64,000 nt of DNA from Gammaproteobacteria bacterium (GTDB lineage: Bacteria; Pseudomonadota; Gammaproteobacteria; Steroidobacterales; Foliamicaceae), in assembly GCA_009844425.1 (NCBI GenBank), contig VYBN01000017.1:173201-237200 (forward strand), written 5' to 3'. Positions 35,512 through 43,830 of this stretch are shown in pieces (position 1 is the stretch's first letter; each line of letters begins with the position of its first letter). The notes under the pieces were generated by a model. The model saw nothing but the letters and a program-made list of their open reading frames with translations. It had not been told where the DNA came from and did not search any database. The translations under genes and the position numbers were made by a program.

Positions 35512-36078
35512 ATGAGCCGCAAGCCAGGCCTCATGGAGGAACTGCTCAGGTTCTGGTTCGAGGAGTCCGGCCCCGAGCGGTGGTTCGCGAAAAGCGACGA
35601 GTTCGACGAGACGATACGGGAGCGCTTCCTCGCGGACTACGAGGCCGCCGTCCGCGGCGACCACGATGACTGGCGTAACAGCGGGGCCGGCTGCGTCGCG
35701 CTTTGCCTGCTGCTGGACCAGTTCCCCCGCAACCTCTTTCGCGACGACGCACGGGCGTTCGCAACCGACGCCCGAGCGTTGGCAATAGCGCGGCATGCCG
35801 TCGATTCAGGCCTCGACATGGAGCAGGGCATGAGCAGGGACATGCGCAAGTTCCTCTACCTTCCCTTCGAGCACAGCGAGGACCTCGACGACCAGCGGTT
35901 TTGCATGAAGCTGATGGCCGAGCGCCTTGATCCCGTCGGGGATGACTTGGACTGGGCCCGCAAGCACTTCGTCATCATCGAACGCTTCGGCCGCTTCCCC
36001 CACCGCAACGAAGCGCTGGCTCGCGAATCCACCCCCGAAGAACTGGAATTCCTGAAAGAACCCGACTCCAGCTTCTGA
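35512..36078 (+). CDS. DUF924 family protein
   Basis: 188 residues. The pattern LRFWFEESGPERWFAKSDEFDETIRERF, then LLLDQFPRNLFRDDARAFATD and RFFYLPFEHSEDLDDQ-like, FGRFPHRNEALAR near the end, is the DUF924 (TPR-like helical) family, which has no established function. It begins 13 bases after the reductase and probably ends that operon. It marks the left border of the lower-G+C defence island. Confidence 0.85.
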   Translation: MSRKPGLMEELLRFWFEESGPERWFAKSDEFDETIRERFLADYEAAVRGDHDDWRNSGAGCVALCLLLDQFPRNLFRDDARAFATDARALAIARHAVDSGLDMEQGMSRDMRKFLYLPFEHSEDLDDQRFCMKLMAERLDPVGDDLDWARKHFVIIERFGRFPHRNEALARESTPEELEFLKEPDSSF

Positions 36079-36158
36079 TTCTGACCAATATTTTCGCAAC
36101 TATTCCCTAACAAGCCCGCGATCTGCACTGGGCGCGTTAGCCACAGTCGGCGGCAGAG

Positions 36159-36187
36159 TTGACGCAAGACGTCTAGACGTCTAACCT
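36159..36187 (+). promoter_or_regulatory. Methyltransferase promoter with 16-bp palindrome as spacer
   Basis: TTGACG (36159-36164) and TAACCT (36182-36187) are separated by 17 bases. The perfect palindrome AGACGTCTAGACGTCT (36167-36182) fills this spacer and overlaps the first base of the -10. Initiation would fall within a few bases of the ATG at 36194, so the mRNA may be leaderless. A protein bound to the palindrome would block the promoter. Confidence 0.55.
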
Positions 36188-36193
36188 TCCAGC

Positions 36194-37372
36194 ATGAAGC
36201 GTTCGAACAAACAGCCCCCGGGACGTGTTCGTGACGCCATACTCAAAGCCTTGGGGGATTCGAGCAGCCCGCTTCCCGTCTCCTCCATCGTGAAAGCTGT
36301 TCACAGAGAAATCGGCGAGACGCCTGTTTCATCAATCCGTTCTTACTTGAGGCTGAACACGCCAGAGCTTTTTGTTCGTGAAGCCAGGGGCGTATACCGT
36401 GCGAAAGCAACCCAGGTTAGTCCGGGACAAAGGTTCCTGGCGCTTGTAGAACAGCAAGAGCAGCCGTTTCGCTTCGCGCGCTCTACTCTGTATCACAATG
36501 ATTGTCTCGCCTGGCTCGATCAGCAACCTTCCAATTCCGTGCATGCCGTCGTAACGGACCCCCCTTATGGTATGCACGAGTATTCCTACGAGCAGCAGCA
36601 GAAACTTCGTGTCGGCAAAGGTGGCGTATGGCGTTTGCCGCCATCTTTCGACGGTCACCGGCGATCACCGCTTCCGCGATTCACAACACTCAATGAAAAG
36701 CAAATTGACTACATAAGACAGTTCTTTGTTGTGTGGGGACAAATGATCCTGTCTGTTCTCGTACCCGGTGCCAATGTGGTAGTGGCCTCCAACCCCCTGG
36801 TCTCCCACATTGTTGCAACTGCCTTGTCAGCGGCGGGACTTGAACGTCGGGGAGAAGTCATCCGTCTGACGATGACGATGCGGGGCGGGGACCGCCCCAA
36901 GGGCGCCCACGATGAGTTTCAGGATGTAAGCGTGATGCCGCGGTCTATGTGGGAACCCTGGCTGGTGTTCAGGAAACCCGTGGAAGGGCGAGTTCAGGAT
37001 AACTTAAGGAGATGGAAAACGGGTGGATTCCGCCGGCCGGAACCTGCGAAACCCTTTGGCGATGTCATTCCTTCAGCGCCTACGCGCCGCGCGGAGAAAG
37101 ATCTGGCGCCTCACCCCAGCTTGAAGCCGCAAGCATTTCTCCGAACGCTGGTGCGGGGCGTTTTGCCTCTGGGTGAAGGAGTTGTGCTGGACACTTTTGC
37201 TGGCTCGGGATCTACGCTGGCCGCGAGCAACGCCATCGGTTACGAGAGTATCGGCATAGAGAAAGACAGGGACTATTTCCTCTCCGCTGTTGACGCAATC
37301 CCCAACCTCACGGCCTACGAGCCCGGAGGGTCTGCTAAACCTTATAGACCCAGCTTTCGCGTAGTTTCCTGA
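36194..37372 (+). CDS. Type II DNA methyltransferase (N4-cytosine/N6-adenine, beta class)
   Basis: 392 residues. An N-terminal winged-helix-like segment (about 10-70, RDAILKALGDSSSPLPVSSIVKAVHREIG) resembles HARE-HTH domains. The catalytic motif DPPY (122-125, AVVTDPPYG) comes before the AdoMet motif FAGSGST (335-341), the order of beta-class amino-methyltransferases. It protects host DNA from the nuclease encoded tail to tail at 37335-37937, with which it overlaps by 38 bases. The N-terminal helix-turn-helix could let it bind its own promoter palindrome. G+C is visibly lower than in the preceding metabolic genes. Confidence 0.88.
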   Translation: MKRSNKQPPGRVRDAILKALGDSSSPLPVSSIVKAVHREIGETPVSSIRSYLRLNTPELFVREARGVYRAKATQVSPGQRFLALVEQQEQPFRFARSTLYHNDCLAWLDQQPSNSVHAVVTDPPYGMHEYSYEQQQKLRVGKGGVWRLPPSFDGHRRSPLPRFTTLNEKQIDYIRQFFVVWGQMILSVLVPGANVVVASNPLVSHIVATALSAAGLERRGEVIRLTMTMRGGDRPKGAHDEFQDVSVMPRSMWEPWLVFRKPVEGRVQDNLRRWKTGGFRRPEPAKPFGDVIPSAPTRRAEKDLAPHPSLKPQAFLRTLVRGVLPLGEGVVLDTFAGSGSTLAASNAIGYESIGIEKDRDYFLSAVDAIPNLTAYEPGGSAKPYRPSFRVVS

Positions 37373-37937
37373 TTCCATCTGCGTGCAGCGTGGCCGTTCG
37401 TGTGCCAAGTTCTCCCCTTGGGTTCCTTCTGAAGTCATTCACGGTAACCCTTCCAAGATAGACTTCGGTAAACGTCATGGGACGCCGGTTTACAGCGGGC
37501 TCCGTGACGGTATCCACCTGGTAAACAAACACGCACATCCACTGGTCGCGCGCGCCATGCGTATCCACGGCGCCTCCTCGTTTGCGGGTCGTCTTGATTT
37601 CAACTCCTTCTTCGCCCGCCTTGATCGAGTTATGCGGATAAACACCCTGGACCAGAAGGTCGGGATGGCCGTTGAAGTATTGATTCTCGACGAGGGCCCG
37701 GGAATGCATTGCAAGACTGGATGTCAACATATCCGACAAGACGCCCGACATAATTGCGGGCCTTAGCATATCGTCGAGCCGTTGCAGGCCTCTTGAGAGC
37801 AGATGTTTGTTTACGTCGAAGAAGAAATCGTAAACATCCTGCAAAGCCGCGCGAAAATCATCCAGTCGAAGCTCATAAGGAAGACTGATCTCCTGATTAA
37901 ATGATTCGGGATCAGTCGTATTTCTTGCAATTGACAT
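37335..37937 (-). CDS. Putative type II restriction endonuclease (PD-(D/E)XK)
   Basis: 200 residues. HPDLL with Asp93 and, 20 residues on, EIKTTRK with Glu113 and Lys115 form the PD-D/ExK catalytic core. No family name is recognised, which is normal for restriction enzymes. Convergent placement against a beta-class methyltransferase, with overlapping 3' ends, makes this a restriction-modification pair. No C-protein gene is seen, so expression balance may depend on the palindrome at the methyltransferase promoter and on antisense overlap of the two transcripts. Confidence 0.75.
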   Translation of the reverse strand: MSIARNTTDPESFNQEISLPYELRLDDFRAALQDVYDFFFDVNKHLLSRGLQRLDDMLRPAIMSGVLSDMLTSSLAMHSRALVENQYFNGHPDLLVQGVYPHNSIKAGEEGVEIKTTRKRGGAVDTHGARDQWMCVFVYQVDTVTEPAVNRRPMTFTEVYLGRVTVNDFRRNPRGELGTRTATLHADGIRKLRESWVYKV

Positions 37938-37990
37938 AGATCAGTAACTCCGCAGCCTTCAAACGAGCGTGGCCTCGCGCATGCCCGCAA

Positions 37991-38090
37991 GCCCTATTCG
38001 TTGGCCCTTACTCGCCGGAGCGTTGGAGCCAGGATGGCGGAATCGAGCCAAGGATGGCGCCTCCGGAGAGTAAGGGTCAACGAATAGGGC
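37991..38090. repeat. Long hairpin with conserved two-unit loop (copy D)
   Basis: Arms 37991-38020 and 38061-38090 match as inverted copies at 28 of 30 positions. The 40-base loop consists of two head-to-tail units, GGAGCCAGGATGGCGG and GAGCCAAGGATGGCGC. It follows the 3' end of the AhpD-like gene on the minus strand and precedes the restriction gene on the same strand, so it would separate the two transcripts. Confidence 0.88.
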
Positions 38091-38119
38091 GAAATCGAAG
38101 CGCCTTCGCCAGCCCGAAA

Positions 38120-38686
38120 TCAGCCGTTCGCTCTTGCCGGAAACGGGCAGCTTTCTTCTTTTTCCACCAAGTCGAAGGTGAACAGCATCTTGGCCATGCC
38201 GGTCAGGACCGCCATGACCATGCCCAGTTCCATGATTTCGGCTGGGCTGAAATGCCGCTTCAGGCGCTCATGCAGAGCCTCGTCGAGCGAGCCGGCGGGA
38301 TTCGTGAGCACCATCTGGTCGGCCAGGGCCAGAGCGGCCCGCTCGCGTTCGGAGAACGGGCCGCTTTCGTATTCGTCTAGCCGGTCAATCTGCTCCTGCT
38401 TGACCCCCGCCGCGAGCGCGTCCGGGCGGTTGCCCTGGTTGCAGAAGCGGCAGCCGTGGGTGGTCGACAGGCGCAGGCGGGCCAGTTCCTTGATGACCCG
38501 CTCCACGCGCCCGCCGTTGAACAGGCGCTCGTAGAACTCCCCGTACCAGTCGTACAGCTCCGGAGCATGCGCCATGATCTCGAACCACGTGGCGTCGCCA
38601 CGCAGCGCCATCGAGCGCTCCCATCCCTGCCGGATGCGCTCCGGCATGGCCTCCGGGGCTACGCGCGGAAGCTGCGGCTGCGGCAT
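38120..38686 (-). CDS. AhpD/carboxymuconolactone decarboxylase-family protein
   Basis: 188 residues. The motif STTHGCRFCNQGN supplies the two cysteines (CxxC) of AhpD-like alkylhydroperoxidases, and the surrounding helices (FNGGRVERVIKELARLRLS, ERERAALALADQMV) fit the CMD fold. It probably works as a thiol-disulfide or peroxide-handling enzyme. The start is three bases after the stop of the upstream membrane protein, so both are one transcript. The pair looks like resident metabolism inside the defence island. Confidence 0.85.
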   Translation of the reverse strand: MPQPQLPRVAPEAMPERIRQGWERSMALRGDATWFEIMAHAPELYDWYGEFYERLFNGGRVERVIKELARLRLSTTHGCRFCNQGNRPDALAAGVKQEQIDRLDEYESGPFSERERAALALADQMVLTNPAGSLDEALHERLKRHFSPAEIMELGMVMAVLTGMAKMLFTFDLVEKEESCPFPARANG

Positions 38687-38689
38687 TCG

Positions 38690-39442
38690 CTACCCGAGCA
38701 GGGGAGCCACAAACGCGTGGGCGCCGTGGATCAGGTTGCCCATGGTCGCGGCCGCTTCCGGCGCGCCGGGTTTGAAGATTCCCAGGAAGGCTTCAACGAT
38801 CAGACCGGCCCAGATCATGAACACCCACGGGCGCACGCGATGGATGCTGCGGCGCAAGGCGATGTCCTGCTCCTCGGTAATCGAGCCCTGACTCAGCGCC
38901 CGGATGCCGGCGATAAACCCGGGAAGGAAGATGCGGATCATGACGCCGCACAGGACCATGAACGCAAAGACGATCAGCTTCGGTGCAAGCCAGGGCGCGT
39001 TGTCCAGCCGCCCGGTGGAAACCGACCACCAAACGGAAACCACGATCGCGGCGATCAGGAACCAGCGGAACCACAGGTCCAGCTTGGTGAGCATCGGCAT
39101 GAAACTGGCGTTGTGCTTGAAGTGCATGACCAGCAGCACCGTGAACCAGACCGGGCCCAGCACGACGATCATCGCGTATTGCCACGGGGGATGAGACACC
39201 CCTACGTATTCCGAAAGAATGCCTCCCACGGTGAGCATCATGCTCAGGCACAGGCGCGGCAGCAGGTCGATCCACATCATGATGCGCGACGCCATGAACC
39301 GTTGGTCCGGGCTGTACGAGCGATTGAGGATCATGCGCGTGGAATAAAACACGCCGATGTCGCCGCCCAGCCAGTAGGCAAACAGCACCAGGTGAAGAAT
39401 CAGCCAGATAGTGTGACCGAGATCGCCTTCAGCTCCAGTCAT
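38690..39442 (-). CDS. Integral membrane protein, paralogue of the gene at 23221
   Basis: About 250 residues, six to seven membrane helices. The first helix, IWLILHLVLFAYWLGGDIGVFY, carries the His...YWLG-acid motif shared with the protein at 23221-23886. A second conserved-looking zone has RIMMWIDLLPRLCLSMML. The start is ATG 39442 or ATG 39448, two codons apart. Function is unknown. Co-transcription with an AhpD-like thiol protein suggests a redox or detoxification role. Confidence 0.65.
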   Translation of the reverse strand: MTGAEGDLGHTIWLILHLVLFAYWLGGDIGVFYSTRMILNRSYSPDQRFMASRIMMWIDLLPRLCLSMMLTVGGILSEYVGVSHPPWQYAMIVVLGPVWFTVLLVMHFKHNASFMPMLTKLDLWFRWFLIAAIVVSVWWSVSTGRLDNAPWLAPKLIVFAFMVLCGVMIRIFLPGFIAGIRALSQGSITEEQDIALRRSIHRVRPWVFMIWAGLIVEAFLGIFKPGAPEAAATMGNLIHGAHAFVAPLLG

Positions 39443-39448
39443 AAACAT

Positions 39449-39719
39449 TCCCCTCCGTTAATCCGGCTCATAGTCTAACCCCCGTTCCACACGGTGGCCT
39501 ACAGCCCATCACCGGATGGGGAGGAAAACGCGGCGCTGTTCCGGGGCACTTGATGAATTTGATGAGCCAACGCCGCCGTGAACTTGCTGCGGAAACTCTC
39601 AATGCGCCTTGCGGGGATTGACTTATCATAATTGGCACAATGCTCAGCAACCATTGAAAGAGCCGATCCCTCATATTCTGTCCCTGCCCGCAGCGCAAAC
39701 TTGAATCGCGCACCCACCC
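39449..39719. other. Intergenic region upstream of the Zorya operon
   Basis: 271 bases with no convincing gene. TTGACT near 39617 followed by the AT-rich run TATCATAATTGG looks like a promoter for zorA. A minus-strand frame through 39500-39720 has protein-like composition but no recognisable start, ribosome-binding site or family, and overlaps the zorA start. Confidence 0.4.
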
Positions 39720-41627
39720 ATGAGTTTTCTTGACACGCCATTCGCCATCGCAGCCGAGTTCGGCGCATGGCTCGTAGAAGGTATCCTTTGGACGGCACGA
39801 TTGATCACCGGCGGACAAGCGGCGCCAGGAATCATATCCGCAGGACTGCTTTTCCTGTTGGCGGTCCTGTCGGTCTGGCATGTGCTCGCAACAAGGAATT
39901 TCTGTAGAGCGGCGAATTGGCTTGCGGACATCCTGAAACCGGCAAGCGTTGATGCGGGTGAAAAGAGGGTTACAGCACTACGCCTTTTCAAAATAGAAGA
40001 GAGGATTCGCGAAGCTCACCACGGCATCCACTACACACGACTGAAGACTGCTTGGGAAGAGTTCAGGGAAACGACGATCGAACCGGATGATGATCATTCG
40101 CCATTGCGAAATACGGAAAGACCGTCGGTGTTCTTCGCGCGCGAAGAACTTGGCCTGGAAAGCGGAATATGGAGACAGATTCCCGCCTTGTTCGTCTCCG
40201 TAGGATTGTTCCTGACTTTTCTTGGCCTGGTCGCGGCGCTGGATCAAACCAGCGAAATTCTTCGCACATCGGGGGGTGCTGCTAGCGAAGGGCTGAGAAC
40301 CTTACTGAACGTGGCCAGCGCCAAGTTCATCATGTCGTTGACCGGATTGTTGTGCTCCATCCTCTTTACGTTGGTCTTGAGATGGAGAGCCAACGCCACC
40401 AATGGAGTGCTGCACGATCTCTGCGCGGAGTTAGAGCGAGGTTGCCAGTACGTGAGCGAACAGTGGCTGGGCCACGAAAGGCTCACCCAGGCAAAAGAAC
40501 AAACGGCGCATCTGCAAACACTGAGCACAGAACTTGTTGCTCAAATTGCGCGTCCCTTAAGGGAAATGCCGACGGCCCTCCGCGAGTCAATTGCAGAAGC
40601 CATGGCGCCGGCGATGGAACGAGTCGCGGCAACCACTGGTGAAGGCATTGAGTCACTGGCCGGAAATGTTAGCGGCCAGCTGGCAGGCGGTGTTCGTGAC
40701 GCGGTAACGGAAATGAACGAGGCGGTTGGACAAGTTGCATCCCAACTCCAGGCAGTGGCTCAGCGGCTGGACGAGTCATCTAGCGAAATGGGCGGGCAGG
40801 TGAGTGCTGCTGTGGAGGCTCTGTCCAATCAAATCAACACCCTTGGGGCTGCTATGGCGGCGTCTTCCGAAACCGCTACACAAACTTTGAACGACGGGTC
40901 AGAGGCGCTGATTGAACAAATGAATGAGGCGCTTCAGGCAATCCGGGCCGAAACGACAGCGGGGGCGCAAGGAATTGACCAAGCAAGCGCCCGAATGGCC
41001 GACGCCATTGGCAACGCCGCATCCACCACACAGCAGAATCTCTTGCAGCCCATGAACGTCTTGCTTGAGCAGGTGCAGACGCTGACCTCTCAGGTAGAAG
41101 CTGCGGCCGAACGATTCGGACAATATGCCGAAGCCTTGCAAGGCGGAATCGGTGTGGCGCGTTCGGCCAGCGAAGAACTGGGCCAATCCGCCCAACACTT
41201 GGCAGCGGCGGCTAGTCCGGTGCGCGGAGCGGCTGACCGGATCGAATCGGCAACTCGCTCGATGACGCAAAATGTCAACAAAACCGCCAGCACGATGCTA
41301 AATAGCGCGCGAGAAACGAGCCGTCAGACGGAAGCCGTTCTACGGGAGACAAGAAACGCTATAACTGCTTCGCAGACTGCGGCGACGAAATCGCTTGATT
41401 CTCTCCATGCGGCTGTAAAGGAGTTTCAGCGTGTTCTGGAGAATTACGACAAGATAGACGGGCAACTTGGTGACGCCTTTCAGTCAATCGAAGGTAGCGT
41501 GCATGCCAATATTGAAGAAATCAGCAATTTCAACAGGAAGTTGAATGATGAATTCGGCCGCGCTCTGAGGCAATTGGAGACGGTCATCGCGCAGGCCGAA
41601 CCATTTGAGCCCCGGCAAGAGACTTGA
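39720..41627 (+). CDS. zorA: Zorya subunit ZorA (MotA/ExbB-like stator with long tail)
   Basis: 635 residues. N-terminal membrane helices at about 10-25 and 35-55, then a MotA/TolQ/ExbB core with helices at WRQIPALFVSVGLFLTFLGLVAAL and NVASAKFIMSLTGLLCSILFTLVL. A ~380-residue coiled-coil tail follows, rich in Ala, Gln and Glu with repeating SEELGQSAQHLAAAA-type heptads. In Zorya, five ZorA subunits surround a ZorB dimer and form a proton-driven motor whose tail reaches into the cytoplasm and relays phage sensing. It is the first of four overlapping genes. The tail is somewhat shorter than in the E. coli type I protein I recall. Confidence 0.93.
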   Translation: MSFLDTPFAIAAEFGAWLVEGILWTARLITGGQAAPGIISAGLLFLLAVLSVWHVLATRNFCRAANWLADILKPASVDAGEKRVTALRLFKIEERIREAHHGIHYTRLKTAWEEFRETTIEPDDDHSPLRNTERPSVFFAREELGLESGIWRQIPALFVSVGLFLTFLGLVAALDQTSEILRTSGGAASEGLRTLLNVASAKFIMSLTGLLCSILFTLVLRWRANATNGVLHDLCAELERGCQYVSEQWLGHERLTQAKEQTAHLQTLSTELVAQIARPLREMPTALRESIAEAMAPAMERVAATTGEGIESLAGNVSGQLAGGVRDAVTEMNEAVGQVASQLQAVAQRLDESSSEMGGQVSAAVEALSNQINTLGAAMAASSETATQTLNDGSEALIEQMNEALQAIRAETTAGAQGIDQASARMADAIGNAASTTQQNLLQPMNVLLEQVQTLTSQVEAAAERFGQYAEALQGGIGVARSASEELGQSAQHLAAAASPVRGAADRIESATRSMTQNVNKTASTMLNSARETSRQTEAVLRETRNAITASQTAATKSLDSLHAAVKEFQRVLENYDKIDGQLGDAFQSIEGSVHANIEEISNFNRKLNDEFGRALRQLETVIAQAEPFEPRQET

Positions 41628-42463
41628 GCGCAATGGCTATCCGCTCCACGAGAACCCGCGCGCGCTCAGAAGAAGGCGAATCGGTTTTCGTCTCGATGAC
41701 AGACCTGACTGTTTCGTTTCTTTTCATCATTCTTATTCTCCTGGCTTTCTTTGCCAAGAAGGTGGAAATGGAAGAAACCACGCTTGCGACGTACCTTGAG
41801 CGCATTGCGTCTGAACGCGTGGAATTGCTCGATAAACTGAAGGACGAACTCAGCCGGAATCTGCCGGGCATTCAGGTGACAGTCGACGTTAAGCACGGGG
41901 TCATTCGATTCCGTGCCGAGGAGCTTTTCGCCTCCGGATCATGGGAAATCAGACCCGGAAGCCTGGCCTACAGGATGTCGCACGCCGTTGGAGATGCGCT
42001 TGCCGACACGCTGCCCTGCTACACGCTGACGCCACCCGCCGACATTCAGGTCGTGGATTGTCCCGACGTGGTCGCCGCCATCGAGACCATACAGATTGAG
42101 GGTCACACGGACGATGTCCCGGTTAGCGACAGGCGGCGAGCGCAAACAGGGCTGGTTGACAACCGTGATCTTTCGGCGCGACGAGGAGCGGAAACTCTTC
42201 GGGCTGTAACTGACCGCTACCGGCCGGATCTGATGTCCTACCGCAACCGCAAGGGACAGCCTGTCTTGTCGTTCGCCGGCTATGGTGAGATGCGGCCAAT
42301 CGAGCCCGGGGATAGCGAGGAAGCGCGTGCTTTCAACCGACGCATCGACATTCGCTTCATACTGGAAACGCCGCAGAACGTGAGCGAGGTGGAAGAAATC
42401 AGGGACCGGTTGATCAGGAATCGCCAGCGGCTACTGCCTTTGCAGGATGGACAGGCGCTGTGA
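41624..42463 (+). CDS. zorB: Zorya subunit ZorB (MotB-like, OmpA domain)
   Basis: 279 residues. The single membrane helix FVSMTDLTVSFLFIILILLAFFA includes the proton-carrying Asp (Asp27 from TTG 41624; ATG 41633 is an alternative start). A periplasmic linker leads to an OmpA-like peptidoglycan-binding domain with IQIEGHTDDVPVSDRR, NRDLSARRGAETLRAV and FAGYGEMRPIEPG...NRRIDIRF. The start overlaps the zorA stop. It anchors the motor in the cell wall. Confidence 0.93.
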   Translation: MSAMAIRSTRTRARSEEGESVFVSMTDLTVSFLFIILILLAFFAKKVEMEETTLATYLERIASERVELLDKLKDELSRNLPGIQVTVDVKHGVIRFRAEELFASGSWEIRPGSLAYRMSHAVGDALADTLPCYTLTPPADIQVVDCPDVVAAIETIQIEGHTDDVPVSDRRRAQTGLVDNRDLSARRGAETLRAVTDRYRPDLMSYRNRKGQPVLSFAGYGEMRPIEPGDSEEARAFNRRIDIRFILETPQNVSEVEEIRDRLIRNRQRLLPLQDGQAL

Positions 42464-43830
42464 CTTCCTTGTCTGAACTGCTGCGCAGCTCTGGCTCTTT
42501 CCGGTTGCCGAGTTGGACAGGTAATCCGCAGCGGGTGATTCGCGCCGCGGCGAGCATCAGGCGCCGTTGGCCACACGCGGAATCCGAAGTGTCTGTCAGT
42601 GACCCCGAAAAGTTGGCGAAGGAAATGGATCGGCGGCGTAAGAGCGGCGAGTGGTCGGACTTTTATTGGAAAGACGCGACACAAACAGCACTGGCCTTTG
42701 CTGGAAGTGACTTATGGGAACGGCGCAGATATCGTAAGTTGCTGAATCTGCTGTTGGATCAGATCGGACCCAATGGCACGGACGGAAATCGGGCGTACAT
42801 CCGCGCCCTGTTTCGAAAGTATTTGGCGACATTTCAGAGTGGTAGCAGGCTGACGGTCAGATTGGCCGAGAAGTTGCAGAGCGAAGAAAATTGGCGTGAA
42901 ACCGGCTTACCGATTGAGTCGCTGATCAAGGATTGGCATGTTTTCGAGGTTAAGGACGCCCCCAGATGGATCGCAAACCGTATGAGGGAGCACAAGTCTC
43001 CCTTTACCGCGCTGCGAAACGCCGGTATGGAAGCGCCTCATGGCGCCGGACTCATGCAAGAAGCCCACAGGAATTATGTGGATTTGATCAAACAGGAAAT
43101 GAGGCGGGGTATTGACACAGGCATCATGAAATTGCTGGACTGGATCAGCCCTCCGGAGCATGAAAAATCGCTAGACAAAGGTGCTGAACTTGCAATTGAC
43201 GCGCTCCTGGAGCCCTGGACACGTAAAGAACCCGATTCGGCAATCAAGGAACTCATTACGGCGCGTCTGGTTGCAGGCTACGGTGACCCGCGTCTGACCC
43301 AGGCTGGGGCCTGGTCACGGTGTTCGGCTACAGCCCGGAAGGTTATTTTCAGGTGGTTAATTGGCGACACAATCAAAGCATTTTTCAAGGTCATTTCACA
43401 GGTGGTCGAATCGCATATGTGGGCGGATCGCAGGGACCTCTGGCTTGATTTGCACGGGCAGGGCCAAATTACAGAAGGATGGTTTGCGCTAAGCGATGCG
43501 GGCGTGCGTTACGCTGATCGGCTTGCGCGAGAACCGAGTAACAACGAACTGCAGCACGCCTTGCGGGCGTACGCCAGAAACGTATCCTGCAATAGTCAGG
43601 ATCGTCAAAAGTGCCTGCTAATCATGAAGGTCAACGACCGGTGGGTGGTGGAGGGGTCACACAGCTTCAAGACTCATGTGTTTCCGAGAACGGGCGAAGC
43701 GCGCGTCACGCCTTACGAAGATTTCTATACTTGCGAGCAATTCAGGGAAATGACCGGACCAGGTGAACCTGAACGCTTTGTTCATCATGCCAACTGGCGG
43801 TACAGTGTATTCAGCGCCCTGATGACGTGA
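42460..43830 (+). CDS. zorC: Zorya subunit ZorC (EH-signature protein)
   Basis: 456 residues, soluble, helical. The C-terminal region includes MWADRRDLWLDLHGQGQITEGW and the VVEGSHSFKTHVF segment with the Glu-His pair that names the EH-signature family. In type I Zorya, ZorC binds DNA and works with ZorD to stop invading phage genomes near the motor. The gene overlaps both neighbours by four bases. Assignment rests on position plus the EH motif; the N-terminal half has no other recognisable domain. Confidence 0.88.
   Translation: MTSLSELLRSSGSFRLPSWTGNPQRVIRAAASIRRRWPHAESEVSVSDPEKLAKEMDRRRKSGEWSDFYWKDATQTALAFAGSDLWERRRYRKLLNLLLDQIGPNGTDGNRAYIRALFRKYLATFQSGSRLTVRLAEKLQSEENWRETGLPIESLIKDWHVFEVKDAPRWIANRMREHKSPFTALRNAGMEAPHGAGLMQEAHRNYVDLIKQEMRRGIDTGIMKLLDWISPPEHEKSLDKGAELAIDALLEPWTRKEPDSAIKELITARLVAGYGDPRLTQAGAWSRCSATARKVIFRWLIGDTIKAFFKVISQVVESHMWADRRDLWLDLHGQGQITEGWFALSDAGVRYADRLAREPSNNELQHALRAYARNVSCNSQDRQKCLLIMKVNDRWVVEGSHSFKTHVFPRTGEARVTPYEDFYTCEQFREMTGPGEPERFVHHANWRYSVFSALMT

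Noticed and set aside
39499..39720. Minus-strand frame upstream of zorA with protein-like composition
   Set aside because: No family, no ribosome-binding site, start overlaps zorA; could be a gene remnant but cannot be supported.
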